The notes under the pieces are model-generated. The model did no database searches. It was not told the origin of the DNA and saw only the letters and a list, made by a program, of their open reading frames with translations. 64,000 bases of DNA from Fulvivirga maritima (GTDB taxonomy: Bacteria > Bacteroidota > Bacteroidia > Cytophagales > Cyclobacteriaceae). The first letter of the stretch is position 1. Every line of letters begins with the position of its first letter. The position numbers and the translations under genes were made by a program. Shown here piece after piece: positions 33,662 through 43,701 of this stretch. The stretch spans positions 4,211,001 through 4,275,000 of the forward strand of contig NZ_CP089980.1 in the NCBI RefSeq assembly GCF_021389955.1. Reading direction: 5' to 3'.

Positions 33662-33736
33662 GGCTTTGGGGGTATTCTATAAAGAATTGAGAGAGTCCCT
33701 TTGAACCTGATTCGGTTAGTACCGGCGTAGGGAAAA
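33662..33736 (+). promoter_or_regulatory. TPP riboswitch (THI element)
   Basis: The diagnostic 3' part reads CCCTTTGAACCTGATTCGG, then TTAGTACCGGCGTAGGGAA; the P1/P2 5' strand is GGCTTTGGGGGT. It lies about 70 bp upstream of thiM. Thiamine pyrophosphate binding would reduce expression of the thiM-thiE-thiD-tenA operon. Confidence 0.95.
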
Positions 33737-33805
33737 GTTATTTTTATTTCTTCTTATTCTAGAGGAATTCATCCTTCAGCCATTTATGAAAAGTAAAATA
33801 CTTAA

Positions 33806-34612
33806 ATGATGAAAGATCTCCTTTGGAAAAATATCACACTACTTAAGCAACAATCACCTCTCGTTCATAGCATTACTAATTATGTGGTAATGAACAATAC
33901 GGCCAACGCGTTATTAGCCGCAGGAGCCTCGCCTATTATGGCTCATGCTCATGCCGAAATGGAAGATATGATGAAGATCTGCCAGGCATTGGTGGTTAAC
34001 ATAGGCACGTTAGATGAATACTGGGTTACCTCCATGAAAAAAGCGGCCCAGCAGGCCAACCAGCTGCAAAAATCCTGGGTGCTTGATCCTGTAGGAGCAG
34101 GAGCCACCCCGTATAGAGATGAAGTCTTGGCTGAGTTACTACAAATGAAACCGACCATTATTCGAGGAAATGCTTCAGAAATTATGGCACTGGCCAAACA
34201 TAACACTACCATCACTAAAGGGGTAGATAGCTCTGCTGAAAGTAATGAGGCGGTGGCTACGGCTAAGTTTTTAGTAGATAATTATCAAACCACAGTATGT
34301 ATTTCCGGTGAAACGGATATTATTCTTAACCACGAAAAGGAGATTCATCTTGCTAATGGTAATGCGCTTATGGCCAAAATTACTGGCATGGGTTGCTCTG
34401 CTACTGCTCTGGTGGCGGCTTTTTCAGCAGTAATTGAAGATAAGGCTGAGGCTGTAACTTCTGCCATGGCTTTATTGGGCGTAGCTGGAGAGCTAGCTAC
34501 CAAAGAAAGTAAAGGACCCGGAAGTTTACAGCTCAACATTTTAGATAAGCTATATAACATCACAGAAGCAGAATTTACTTCCACTTTAAAGATAGAGGTG
34601 CAGCGTGGCTAG
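33806..34612 (+). CDS. thiM: Hydroxyethylthiazole kinase
   Basis: 268 residues (a second Met follows at 33809). ThiM signatures: SPLVHSITNYVVMNNTANALLAAGASPIMAHA near the N terminus, VLDPVGAGATPYR, IRGNASEIMALA, and the phosphate/anion-hole region ITGMGCSATALVAAF. It phosphorylates 4-methyl-5-hydroxyethylthiazole for thiamine salvage. First gene of the riboswitch-controlled operon; its stop overlaps thiE by 8 bp. Confidence 0.96.
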   Translation: MMKDLLWKNITLLKQQSPLVHSITNYVVMNNTANALLAAGASPIMAHAHAEMEDMMKICQALVVNIGTLDEYWVTSMKKAAQQANQLQKSWVLDPVGAGATPYRDEVLAELLQMKPTIIRGNASEIMALAKHNTTITKGVDSSAESNEAVATAKFLVDNYQTTVCISGETDIILNHEKEIHLANGNALMAKITGMGCSATALVAAFSAVIEDKAEAVTSAMALLGVAGELATKESKGPGSLQLNILDKLYNITEAEFTSTLKIEVQRG

Positions 34613-35237
34613 TTCATTTCCTTATAAATTATATCTGGTCATTTCTGAGGAAGCCTGTTTACATGATCACTTTTTGAAGGTTGCCGAGCAAGCAGTAAAA
34701 GGTGGGGTAGATGTGGTACAGCTTCGGGAGAAAAACGCTTCAACAGAAGAATTTCTGCGTAAAGCATTTTGGCTAAAAGAAGTCTTAGACCGGTATGAAG
34801 TGCCTCTCATTATTAATGATAACTTGGAGGTAGCCAAGCAGGTGGAGGCGTATGGCATTCACGTAGGAACATCAGATGCGCCACCTACCGAAATCCGTGA
34901 AAAATGGGAGCAGGTACACTGCTTAGGTTATTCTGTAGAGGTCTTAGATCAGCTGGAATCCTTAGAGACGCAGGCTGCCGATTACCTGGGAGTAAGTCCT
35001 GTATTTAAAACGAATACTAAAACGGATACCATAATTGAATGGGGCTTATCTGGCATTCGTACCATTCGTTCTATGACCGATAAACCACTTGTGGCCATCG
35101 GAAATATGAATGCAGAAAACGCCGGGGAAGTGATTAAGGCAGGAGCCGATTGTATTGCGGTAGTTTCAGCTATTTGCGCAGCTAAAGACCCGACAAAAGC
35201 GGCTGAACAATTAAGAAACGAAATTGAGAAATCATGA
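34605..35237 (+). CDS. thiE: Thiamine phosphate synthase
   Basis: 210 residues, TIM barrel. Motifs: GGVDVVQLREKNAS, VPLIINDNLEVAKQVEAYGIHVG, YLGVSPVFKTNTKTD and KPLVAIGNMNAENAGEVIKAGADCIAVVSAI. It joins HMP-PP and the thiazole phosphate to give thiamine phosphate. The usual Gxxx... HVGxxD motif reads HVGTSDAP. Overlaps thiM (8 bp) and thiD (4 bp), so all are co-translated. Confidence 0.95.
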   Translation: MASSFPYKLYLVISEEACLHDHFLKVAEQAVKGGVDVVQLREKNASTEEFLRKAFWLKEVLDRYEVPLIINDNLEVAKQVEAYGIHVGTSDAPPTEIREKWEQVHCLGYSVEVLDQLESLETQAADYLGVSPVFKTNTKTDTIIEWGLSGIRTIRSMTDKPLVAIGNMNAENAGEVIKAGADCIAVVSAICAAKDPTKAAEQLRNEIEKS

Positions 35238-36073
35238 ACTCTAAAAAATATACATACCCTTCAGTGCTCACTATAGCCGGCTTTGATGGCAGCGGCGGCG
35301 CCGGTATTCAAGCAGATATGAAAACCATTTCTGCGTTGGGCTGCTTTGCTACTTCTGCGTTAACTGCTTTGCCGGTTCAAAACACACTTGGCGTTAAATC
35401 TATATTCAGTATTCCTGAAGAGGTGGTAGGCCAGCAAATAGAAACCATTACAGAAGATATTTTTCCTGATGCAGTTAAAATTGGGATGGTGCATACTTCA
35501 GCATTGGTGAAAATAATAGTGGATCAGCTAAGCCATTATGCTGATCTGCCTGTAGTTTTTGATCCTGTAATGGTGGCTACCAGTGGTCACAAATTAATTG
35601 AAGATGAGACTATACAAAGCCTTGTTAAAAATTTGTTTCCTATAGCGAATGTAGTAACGCCCAATCTTGATGAAGCTGCCATTTTAGCCGATATGAAGAT
35701 TGAAACGGTGGAAGAAATGAAAGTGGCGGGCAGAAAAATCATGGAACTGGGTTGTCAGTCAGTATTATTGAAAGGAGGACATTTAAAGACGGAAAAGCTC
35801 ACTTCGCTCTATTTTTTACCAGACGGAAGTATAGAAAGTTTCGAATTCCCAAAGTATGAAACCAATAATACTCACGGTTCGGGCTGTACGCTTTCATCGG
35901 CCATTGCCTCTTATTTGGCACAAGGCAAATCTTTGTTAGAGGCCGTCAGCTTAGGGCAAGAATACATTCATAATGCCATTTATCATGGAAAAGATGTGGC
36001 GATAGGCAAAGGCAATGGACCGGTAAATCACTTTTTTAATCCTCAAAAACTCATAAAAAATGAAATGGACTGA
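35234..36073 (+). CDS. thiD: Hydroxymethylpyrimidine/phosphomethylpyrimidine kinase
   Basis: 279 residues, ribokinase fold. N terminus VLTIAGFDGSGGAGIQADMKTISALGCF, central VVFDPVMVATSGHKLI, VTPNLDEAAIL, and C-terminal NTHGSGCTLSSAIAS anion-hole motif. It phosphorylates HMP twice. The usual AGSD opening is AGFD here, a minor variation. Overlaps tenA by 14 bp. Confidence 0.95.
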   Translation: MNSKKYTYPSVLTIAGFDGSGGAGIQADMKTISALGCFATSALTALPVQNTLGVKSIFSIPEEVVGQQIETITEDIFPDAVKIGMVHTSALVKIIVDQLSHYADLPVVFDPVMVATSGHKLIEDETIQSLVKNLFPIANVVTPNLDEAAILADMKIETVEEMKVAGRKIMELGCQSVLLKGGHLKTEKLTSLYFLPDGSIESFEFPKYETNNTHGSGCTLSSAIASYLAQGKSLLEAVSLGQEYIHNAIYHGKDVAIGKGNGPVNHFFNPQKLIKNEMD

Positions 36074-36713
36074 TAAAACCTGGAAATCGATAGAACCCAT
36101 TTACCAAAAGATTATTGAAATGCCTTTTATTAAGGAGCTCCAAAACGGAACGCTTCCTTTAGAAAAATTTCAATTTTATATGGGCCAAGATTCGTTCTAT
36201 CTGGAAAATTTTGCTAGAAGCCTGGCTTTAATCTCTGCAAGGGCGGAGCGTGTAGATCATGCCCTTGATTTTATTCGTTTTGCTGAAGGAGCTATAGTGG
36301 TAGAAAAAGCTCTGCACGATTCTTATTTTCAAGAATATGGATTGGAGAATCGTGGCCAGATAGAGCCCACCACCCATCATTATATAAATTTCTTGAAAAG
36401 TTCATCCGCTTTAGATCAGGTGGAAGTAGCCATGGCTGCCGTTTTGCCCTGCTTTTGGATTTATCAGGAAGTGGGTAACTATATTTATAAAAATCAACTA
36501 GCTAAAGAAAACCCTTATCAGAAATGGATTGATACCTATGCAGGTGAAGAATTTGAAGTATTAGTGATTAAGGCAAAGGAAATATGTGATGCTGTGGCTG
36601 AAAACTGCACTGAAGCACAGCAACAAAAGATGACAGAAGCTTTTATTGCAGCCAGCAGATTAGAGTTTATGTTCTGGAATAGTGCTTACCAACTCCATAG
36701 TTGGGAGGTTTAA
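36060..36713 (+). CDS. tenA: Thiaminase II/TenA family aminopyrimidine aminohydrolase
   Basis: 217 residues, all-helical. FQFYMGQDSFYLENFARSLALISARA and TTHHYINFL near the middle, then VAMAAVLPCFWIYQEVGNYI with the active-site Cys-type motif, and IDTYAGEEFEVLV. It salvages degraded thiamine by hydrolysing aminopyrimidine to HMP. Fourth gene of the operon; a hairpin terminator lies downstream. Confidence 0.94.
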   Translation: MKWTDKTWKSIEPIYQKIIEMPFIKELQNGTLPLEKFQFYMGQDSFYLENFARSLALISARAERVDHALDFIRFAEGAIVVEKALHDSYFQEYGLENRGQIEPTTHHYINFLKSSSALDQVEVAMAAVLPCFWIYQEVGNYIYKNQLAKENPYQKWIDTYAGEEFEVLVIKAKEICDAVAENCTEAQQQKMTEAFIAASRLEFMFWNSAYQLHSWEV

Positions 36714-36801
36714 ATGGTGTGAGGGAAGTTATTAAACTGCCCTCTTTTACGCTTCATTAAGCTAGCAATTAAGAGTGGGAGCTTATCTGAATACTTAAGA
36801 G

Positions 36802-36833
36802 AAAAAGGCCTTTTCTATAGGGAAAGGCTTTTG
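36802..36833 (+). terminator. Hairpin terminator of the thiamine operon
   Basis: AAAAGGCCTTTTC then GAAAGGCTTTTG form an imperfect stem ending in a short T tract, about 90 bp after the tenA stop. Confidence 0.65.
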
Positions 36834-36941
36834 ATATTGAGAGTTAAAACCTCTGATATTGATTACTTTATCAATAATTTATTTTAATTAATTGAAGGTA
36901 AAGTATAGATTTGGCCACTCAAAATTTATCAGTCATCTTAA

Positions 36942-37361
36942 ATGAAGCAAGTTGAACCCACTAAAAATAAGTTAGGTTTAAAAGGCATGCTGATTTCTGC
37001 AGGCCTTATATTAGGAGTACTCATTTTGTTTTCTTCTTTATCGTTTGCTCCGCTAATTGATAATTACTTCAAGCTGTTAAAGTATGATTCCCGGACAGAA
37101 GGAAAGTTGATATCTGTAGACTATAGTATGGGGTGGACAGATATGACGAAATATAGTCCTCGGGAACCTAAAGTTGATAAATATAATGTTGTTTTTTCTT
37201 ATACCGTTAATGGTGATACGATTGTTAGTCGTGAGCAAATTGATGGGTATATTCATACAGCTAATAAATTGGAGTACATAATGAAGTCTGAAGATAAGAA
37301 GGTAAAAGTAGCCTATATGTCCAAGAGACCTATTAAGAGTGTTATTGATCTTTCTAACTAA
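36942..37361 (+). CDS. Small membrane protein (DUF3592-like)
   Basis: 139 residues. One transmembrane helix (about 15-38: MLISAGLILGVLILFSSLSF) followed by a compact beta domain with RTEGKLISVDYSMGW, NVVFSYTVNGDTIVSREQI and KVKVAYMSKRP, the pattern of DUF3592 proteins (the YxVNG strand and the VxVxYxPxxP end). The function of the family is not established. It stands alone. Confidence 0.6.
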   Translation: MKQVEPTKNKLGLKGMLISAGLILGVLILFSSLSFAPLIDNYFKLLKYDSRTEGKLISVDYSMGWTDMTKYSPREPKVDKYNVVFSYTVNGDTIVSREQIDGYIHTANKLEYIMKSEDKKVKVAYMSKRPIKSVIDLSN

Positions 37362-37540
37362 AATGGCAGGATAGATGGGCTAATGAAATGCCAACTTATT
37401 AGGGAAATAAAGGCATAATAACTGTGAATGTTTAAACAATGAAGGTAATTTATGGTAATTAAAGAGAGGTTTTTTTGGCTATTTAGCATAAACTACTTAG
37501 TCTCAGCACCTTTAAAATTAATCACCTAAATCCTTTAAAA

Positions 37541-40500
37541 ATGAAAACCTTTATTAAATCCACACGTGGGTGTGTGGTGCATTTAATTATTTATGGACTG
37601 TTGTTTTTGGCATTCACCGCACAAGGGCAACGGCAAGACAAGAAATCTCAGATCATCAGGGTCAAGCTCACAGAAAAAGCAGCTTCAGCTTTGGAAAGCA
37701 GATCCTTTACAATCTCACGAACGGGCGCGTTACTCACCGGACTTAGCCGGGTAGATCAGGTCAATGAGCAATATCGGGTGAAATCTATGCGGCGCATGTT
37801 TAGAGATGCTGGTAAATTTGAAGCTAAACACAGAGCGCATGGCCTTCATCTCTGGTATGAAATAATTTATGACAAATCTGCCACTAGCACTTCAAATCAG
37901 GCTACTCTAAGTGCGGTAAAGTCATCCTATGAAGCACTTCCTGACATCCAGGTGGCAGAGCTAATTTTGGATAAGTCTATAGATAATATTGATGATTTTT
38001 CTTCTAAAGATTATAGCAGATTCAGTTTAGAAAATGGATCTAATGATACCTTCTTAGCTGATCAGTGGCACTATAATAATACGGGGCAGACAGGAGGTAC
38101 GCCAGGGGCAGATATAAGTTTGTTAGATGCCTGGACTCAGGAAACAGGCAGCTCAGAAGTGATTGTGGCAGTTACAGACTGGAGCGTAGATGTTACGCAT
38201 GAAGATATCATGGATAATATGTGGGTCAATCAAAATGAAATACCCGGTAACGGCATCGATGATGATGGTAATGGCTTTATCGATGATGTGAATGGATATG
38301 ATTTTGGTAATGATAGAGGAGAACTGGTTCCGTATAATGATCATGGTATGCATGTAGCAGGTACGGTGGCTGCAGAATCTAACAATGGTATAGGTGTGGC
38401 TGGTATTGCTGGAGGTAGTGGTAGTGGAGACGGCGTTAGGATCATGTCTTGTGGCGTGTTTAGCGATGAGAATAGAGGAGGTTTTGCAGAGACTTATATT
38501 TATGCAGCGGATAATGGTGCTGTTATTTCTCAAAATAGCTGGAATTATACTTCTCCAGGTGTTGTAGAGCAGTCTGTTTTAGATGCTATAGACTACTTCA
38601 TAGCTGAAGCAGGGTATGATGAAAATGGCAATCCTTATGGACCTATGCAGGGCGGAGTAGTAGTGTTTTCTGCCGGCAATGACGGTACCGGGGAAGAATG
38701 GTGGCCAGGTTACTACGAGCCAGTGGTGGCAGTAGCAGCTACTGATCATAATGATGTGCGAGCGGATTTCTCTAACTATGGTGACTGGATAGATGTTTCG
38801 GCGCCAGGTGTAGCGGTAATGAGCACTTTTTTGGATGATGAGTATAATACGGCTAGCGGTACTTCCATGGCATGTCCGCATGTAAGTGGTGTCGCGGCTT
38901 TAATTGTCTCTAAATTCGCAGGAAATATCACTCCGGAAGAGGTGAAAGATAGAATAGTGCGCTCGGCTGATGTGGTTAGCACATTAGCTCCCGGCTCTGG
39001 CAGAGGAAGATTAAATGCTTATTATGCTTTGCAGGAAGATGATAATGAAGGTCCTGAAACTATCAATGATGTGGTAGTGGTAAGCTCTTCGCAAAGAGCC
39101 ATAACATTACAATGGACTGCACCTGCTGATAGTGGAAACGTGGTGGAATATGATTTGAGATATTCAACGCAGCCAATCAATGATAGTAATTTCGCTGAGG
39201 CGATCAAATTTGAAGATGTATCTTATCCATTGCCTGCCGGAAAAGCGGACACTATTGAAGTGAGTAACTTACAGCCTGGTACTACTTATTATTTCGCAGT
39301 GAAATCAATAGACTTTTTCGGGAATGTTTCTTCTATTTCTAATGTGGTTATGGGTTCATTGCTCAATGCTCCTAAAGCTATAGTTTCTCCTGATTCTGTA
39401 GCTGTAAGTCAAGAGTCAGGTCAGATAACTACCGTGCCTTTAACAATAATTAATGATGGCCAGACAGTGCTAAATTATTCTTTCCCTGATTTTGCTGATA
39501 GTGCTGAAGTGGTAATAATGGGGCAAGGAGAAGATTTGAACTATGGTTACACCTGGAAAGATAGCGATGAGGTGGGAGGCCCTTCATTTTTATGGAATGA
39601 TATTTCTGAGTCAGGAGTAGAAGTGCCATCGTCAGGAGGGGAGGTAGATTTGCCTTTTATATTTGAATTTTACGGACAAGAGAAAACTTCTTTGAAGATA
39701 AGTCAGTATGGCTACCTTACTTTTGGTAATATTACATCAGATAGGAGCAATGATCCTATTCCGCATAATAATGATCCTAATGACTACCATAGAGATCCTA
39801 ATGATTACATCGCTCCAATGTGGGATGGACTAACTAAAGGGCAGATATATTATGAGGTGAATGAAGAGCGCCTGATTGTGCAGTATGATAAAAAAGCGTC
39901 ATTTACTTATTGGGGAGATGCCTTGTTTACTTTTCAGGTGGTGCTTACTTCATCTGGCAATATTTATTTCTACTACAAAGAGCTGGAAACACCAGATAAT
40001 TTGCCTGAAGTGTGGCCAGCTTATGCGGCTACCGTAGGCATAGAAAATGCTGATGCTTCTGATGGCGTTGAAGTGACTTTTGATGGACAGATTTTGAAAG
40101 ATAGCTTGGCTATAGCTATATACAAACCGGTTGACCTGCTTTCTGTTTCTCCTGTAAGTGGTACTGTTGCGGTAGGTGATAGTGCTGTTGTGGAGGTGGC
40201 TGTTGATAGTAGGGGAGTTAATGCAGGTACTTATTTTAATAATCTGGTGCTGAATACAGATGATCCTTTTCAGGAAGAAATAACTATCCCTTTTGAAGTG
40301 GAAGTAGTAGGTTCCCCACAGATTAATGTTGTTCCTGCTCAGTTAGATTTTGGTGCAGTGGCTGTAGATTCTACTGCAAGCATAACCTTTTCAATAGCGA
40401 ATACTGGTGCCGATAATTTAACGGTGACAAGCATTTCTCATCAGAATAATAATTTTGATATAAGTCTGGAGGGGCCGTTTAATATTGCACCGGGACTATC

Positions 40501-40924
40501 CTTGCAAATTCCAGTTACTTACTCTCCACAAGATAGTACCGGAGATAGTGATGAAATAATTATTGTAAGTAATGATGCTTATGGTAGTGATCAGGCTGCG
40601 GTTAGTTTGGTTGGTAATACAAGTGGAGAAGGAGCAAACTTAGCCAGACTACAAGGGCAATCTGAGGTTATTTCAGAACTGGCGCACTATCCTAATCCTG
40701 CTGATAATACATCAACCTTGAAATATGTTTTGAAAGAAGGACAGCATGTGGAAATACAGATTATTAATATGAAAGGTCAAGTGCTATTCCCGGTCACTAG
40801 TGGATGGGAAAATGAAGGTACGCATCAAGTTACGCAGGATTTAACTGGGTTGCCTAATGGATTGTATATGTACAAAATAACCATTGGTGATGAGACATAC
40901 TTAAGCCGATTAATGGTAGAGTAA
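37541..40924 (+). CDS. Secreted S8 (subtilisin-like) serine protease with T9SS sorting domain
   Basis: 1127 residues. Signal peptide to about residue 30 (LLFLAFTAQGQ). The S8 catalytic triad is Asp about 213 (VAVTDWSVDVTHED), His about 268 (YNDHGMHVAGTVAA) and Ser about 442 (SGTSMACPHVSGVAAL). A Ca-binding-like GNGIDDDGNGFIDD loop lies between Asp and His. Then a fibronectin III domain (about 508-602), a beta region with repeated NDPNDY, and ASPM-SPD-2-Hydin/choice-of-anchor-like repeats (LDFGAVAVDSTASITFSIAN). The C-terminal 80 residues (YPNPADNTSTLKYVL to LYMYKITIGDETYLSRLMV) are a type A T9SS sorting signal. So it is exported through the outer membrane and processed. A terminator follows. 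Confidence 0.93.
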   Translation: MKTFIKSTRGCVVHLIIYGLLFLAFTAQGQRQDKKSQIIRVKLTEKAASALESRSFTISRTGALLTGLSRVDQVNEQYRVKSMRRMFRDAGKFEAKHRAHGLHLWYEIIYDKSATSTSNQATLSAVKSSYEALPDIQVAELILDKSIDNIDDFSSKDYSRFSLENGSNDTFLADQWHYNNTGQTGGTPGADISLLDAWTQETGSSEVIVAVTDWSVDVTHEDIMDNMWVNQNEIPGNGIDDDGNGFIDDVNGYDFGNDRGELVPYNDHGMHVAGTVAAESNNGIGVAGIAGGSGSGDGVRIMSCGVFSDENRGGFAETYIYAADNGAVISQNSWNYTSPGVVEQSVLDAIDYFIAEAGYDENGNPYGPMQGGVVVFSAGNDGTGEEWWPGYYEPVVAVAATDHNDVRADFSNYGDWIDVSAPGVAVMSTFLDDEYNTASGTSMACPHVSGVAALIVSKFAGNITPEEVKDRIVRSADVVSTLAPGSGRGRLNAYYALQEDDNEGPETINDVVVVSSSQRAITLQWTAPADSGNVVEYDLRYSTQPINDSNFAEAIKFEDVSYPLPAGKADTIEVSNLQPGTTYYFAVKSIDFFGNVSSISNVVMGSLLNAPKAIVSPDSVAVSQESGQITTVPLTIINDGQTVLNYSFPDFADSAEVVIMGQGEDLNYGYTWKDSDEVGGPSFLWNDISESGVEVPSSGGEVDLPFIFEFYGQEKTSLKISQYGYLTFGNITSDRSNDPIPHNNDPNDYHRDPNDYIAPMWDGLTKGQIYYEVNEERLIVQYDKKASFTYWGDALFTFQVVLTSSGNIYFYYKELETPDNLPEVWPAYAATVGIENADASDGVEVTFDGQILKDSLAIAIYKPVDLLSVSPVSGTVAVGDSAVVEVAVDSRGVNAGTYFNNLVLNTDDPFQEEITIPFEVEVVGSPQINVVPAQLDFGAVAVDSTASITFSIANTGADNLTVTSISHQNNNFDISLEGPFNIAPGLSLQIPVTYSPQDSTGDSDEIIIVSNDAYGSDQAAVSLVGNTSGEGANLARLQGQSEVISELAHYPNPADNTSTLKYVLKEGQHVEIQIINMKGQVLFPVTSGWENEGTHQVTQDLTGLPNGLYMYKITIGDETYLSRLMVE

Positions 40925-40948
40925 CGAAGTTCATTTAAACCAAAATAT

Positions 40949-40990
40949 AAAACCCCGAAGTAGCATTTTAAGCTCTTTAGGGGTTTTTAT
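40949..40990 (+). terminator. Rho-independent terminator after the S8 protease
   Basis: AAAACCCCGAAG at 40949-40960 pairs with CTTTAGGGGTTTT at 40975-40987, then a T-rich tract. Confidence 0.8.
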
Positions 40991-41067
40991 TTTATAATGC
41001 TTGGTTAAGCAAAAAGCTAGATCACTTTTACGACCTGTTATAATTGCACCAGTCTTTCAAACTTCGG

Positions 41068-41832
41068 TTAATTCCAGATTTCATTGTTCTTGGTGAGGAT
41101 AACAGGGGCATTATCAGTTACCAGAATAGTATGCTCATGCTGAGTAATGTACCCTCCTTTGTTGCCTACCAGCGTCCAGCCATCTTCCAGCTCCACGGCA
41201 AAAGTAGAATTGGTAGCAATGAACGTTTCAATGGCTACAGTAGTGTTCTTTTTAAACCTCTCGCGGTTGCTCCTCACTCTGTAATTTAGTATGCTGTCTG
41301 GCTTCTCGTGTAAGCTGCGGCCTACGCCGTGTCCTGCTAAGTTTTTGATTACCTTAAAGCCTGAATTTCTGGCTTCTGTTTCTATAATATGACCTATATC
41401 TGCTATTTTAACACCTCCTTTGATGCGGCCAATGGCTTTTTGTAATATTTCTTTAGAGGCGTCTACTAATGGTTGGTGGTTATGGATGTCTTCACCTACT
41501 ACAAAAGACCCGCCGTTATCAGCCCAAAAACCGTTTAATTCTGCGGAAACATCAATATTGATTAAATCGCCTTCTTTCAATACTTTTTTGTCTGAAGGTA
41601 TGCCGTGGGCAGCTTCTTCATTTACACTGATGCAGGTATAACCAGGAAAACCGTAAGTTTCAAAAGGGGCCGATTTAGCACCATAACTTTTCAGAATTTC
41701 GCCTCCATATTCGTCTATTTCTTTAGTAGTCATGCCCACCTTAGTGTACTCTCTCATTTTCTTAAGGGTAAGTGCTACTATTTCACTTATATTTTGCATT
41801 CCTACTAATTCTGATTCTTTGTTTATGGACAT
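41068..41832 (-). CDS. map: Methionine aminopeptidase, type I
   Basis: 254 residues. Five metal ligands are placed as in MetAP: Asp in INIDVSAEL, Asp in GFWADNGGSF, His in AGHGVGRSLHE, Glu in VAIETFIA and Glu in QHEHTILV. It removes N-terminal Met from nascent proteins. No N-terminal zinc-finger extension. The gene is isolated here and is possibly a second map copy, because bacteria usually keep map near ribosomal genes; this window cannot tell. Confidence 0.93.
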   Translation of the reverse strand: MSINKESELVGMQNISEIVALTLKKMREYTKVGMTTKEIDEYGGEILKSYGAKSAPFETYGFPGYTCISVNEEAAHGIPSDKKVLKEGDLINIDVSAELNGFWADNGGSFVVGEDIHNHQPLVDASKEILQKAIGRIKGGVKIADIGHIIETEARNSGFKVIKNLAGHGVGRSLHEKPDSILNYRVRSNRERFKKNTTVAIETFIATNSTFAVELEDGWTLVGNKGGYITQHEHTILVTDNAPVILTKNNEIWN

Positions 41833-41905
41833 TGGTCTATGATTTATATTTTTTAATTAAAAATTGGTCTAACACTAAAATAAATGTTTTCGATTTAATT
41901 ATATC

Positions 41906-43150
41906 TCATCCGCCATTTTTAGCTAGCTGATGATGAGTATCTTTTGAGTTTTTAAATACCTTAAAGAAAGAGGCTGCTATTAATATTGAGATTATACCTT
42001 GAACCATTACAGTAAAAGAACTGCCTATAAGGTTAGAAAGCCAACCAATAATAAGACTGCCAAAAGGTAGTGTTCCAAATAATGCCATAGCAAACAGGCT
42101 TATCATGCGTCCTCTCATGTCAGGATCGGAGCGTGTTTGTATGATAGAAAGGCAAATGGTAGACTGTGTTAAAGCACTAAAACCTGAGATAGTGGCAATA
42201 AATAAGGCCAGGTTCAGATTTTTCGCGAAAGCAAAAACAATAAGACTGACGCCCAGCAAGAAGGCGTTGGCTATTAATACCATGGATTGTTTCCTCTCAT
42301 CTTTCAGTGAAGCCAGGAAAATAGTGCCTACTAAAGCACCACAACCTATGCAGCTGGAAATGTAGCCAAAAGTGGCGGCTCCGCCATGAAATACTTCTTT
42401 AGCGAACTCAGGCAATAAAGTATTGTAAGGTAAAACCAGTAAGCTTATTACGCTCAAATACAAGGTGAGTGGAGCCAACAAAGGATGATTTTTAAGGTAC
42501 GACAGTCCTTCTTTAATCTCGTTAAAGCTACTTTGTTTTTTAAGTTTTATAATCTGAGGTTTAAGCTTCAGAAATAACAATGATAGAATTACGGCCAGGT
42601 AGCTGAGTGCATTAATGGAAAAACAAACTCCCGCCCCTAATGTGCTGAGTATTAGTCCTGACAAGGCCGGGCCGGCTAATCTGGCTATGTTTACTACTGA
42701 AGAGTTAAGTGCTACGGCATTAGACACATCTTCCGGCTTGTCTACCAGTTGATGTACTAGCGTTTGACGTGCAGGTACGTCAAAAGCATTAATAATTCCT
42801 AAAATAGTGGTGATTGCTAAGATAGACCATACTTCCGCATAGCCAAGAAGTACAAGTGCAGCCAGTAGGCCGGCCTGCAGCATAGAGGCTACTTGCGTAA
42901 TCATAACTACTTTATGGCGGTTGTATCTATCAGCCACAATGCCACCATAAATTGAAAATATAAAAGAAGGAATCTGAGACATAAATAAGGTGAGACCCAG
43001 CATAAAAGTGGAGTGAGTCATTTCATAGACCACCCAGCTCACCGCAGTACGTTCCATCCAGGTGCCTATCCTGGAGATGGCCTGACCTGTAATGAAAATC
43101 CTGAAATTCGGTGATTGTAGGGCTCTAAAAGTGTTTTGGATTCTGCTCAT
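41906..43150 (-). CDS. MFS transporter (EntS/MFS_3 type)
   Basis: 414 residues with 12 predicted helices. N-terminal ALQSPNFRIFITGQAISRIGTWMERTAVSWVVYEMT and loop YGGIVADRYNRHKVV (the D-R/K-x-x-R/K-x-x MFS motif A) are typical of the enterobactin-exporter-like MFS_3 group. The MarR gene lies 8 bp upstream on the same strand, so this is a regulator-exporter operon, probably for a toxic small molecule. Substrate unknown. Confidence 0.9.
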   Translation of the reverse strand: MSRIQNTFRALQSPNFRIFITGQAISRIGTWMERTAVSWVVYEMTHSTFMLGLTLFMSQIPSFIFSIYGGIVADRYNRHKVVMITQVASMLQAGLLAALVLLGYAEVWSILAITTILGIINAFDVPARQTLVHQLVDKPEDVSNAVALNSSVVNIARLAGPALSGLILSTLGAGVCFSINALSYLAVILSLLFLKLKPQIIKLKKQSSFNEIKEGLSYLKNHPLLAPLTLYLSVISLLVLPYNTLLPEFAKEVFHGGAATFGYISSCIGCGALVGTIFLASLKDERKQSMVLIANAFLLGVSLIVFAFAKNLNLALFIATISGFSALTQSTICLSIIQTRSDPDMRGRMISLFAMALFGTLPFGSLIIGWLSNLIGSSFTVMVQGIISILIAASFFKVFKNSKDTHHQLAKNGG

Positions 43151-43158
43151 ATAAGAAA

Positions 43159-43575
43159 TTAAGCATTTAATTTTTGAAGTATTGGCAGGGCCTGTTCCAG
43201 TAGTTTAATCTCATTGGCATTGAGTCTTGCATCTATTAATGTTCTCAAAGCTTCATTTCTGCTAAAGCGTGCCTGCTCTACAATATCTTTTCCGGCTTTA
43301 GTGAGTGATATGAAAACTTTTCTTTTATCAGAGACACATGAAGTGCGGCTAATAATTCCCCGTTCTTCCATTCCTTTTAAAATCTGAGACATGCTGGGGG
43401 TGGTAATTTTAGTTTTATGCGCTAGCTCTGAAGGTAATATTTTCTCATTACGGTTAATCAGGGCTATGGTCTGTAACTCTGTTAAAGAAAATGATGAACT
43501 ATCAGCAAAAGATCTCTTGATGGTTTTGTGTAATCCGGAAATCACCGTAGTAAGTGCATCGACTAATATATCCAT
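43159..43575 (-). CDS. MarR family transcriptional regulator
   Basis: 138 residues. Winged helix: SFSLTELQTIALINRNEKILPSELAHKTKITTPSMSQILKGMEERGIISRTSCVSDKRKVFISLTKAG. It is the first gene of an operon with the MFS exporter, a standard MarR-efflux arrangement; it probably represses both genes until a ligand binds. The promoter region 43576-43701 is shared with the divergent DUF4184 gene. Confidence 0.92.
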   Translation of the reverse strand: MDILVDALTTVISGLHKTIKRSFADSSSFSLTELQTIALINRNEKILPSELAHKTKITTPSMSQILKGMEERGIISRTSCVSDKRKVFISLTKAGKDIVEQARFSRNEALRTLIDARLNANEIKLLEQALPILQKLNA

Positions 43576-43701
43576 ATTATTTAGTTAAACTAGTTAGTTT
43601 TCCTAACGATATTTATGAGAATAAGTTTCCTTTTTTGTAAAGTAGCGGTGTTGGAAGTGATAAATTATTGATAGTATTGATTGGAGCTTATAGTATCAAT
43701 T

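Noticed and set aside
38153-38533. Minus-strand frame of 126 residues
   Set aside because: Antisense to the S8 catalytic domain; rich in His, Thr and Ile runs as expected of a shadow.
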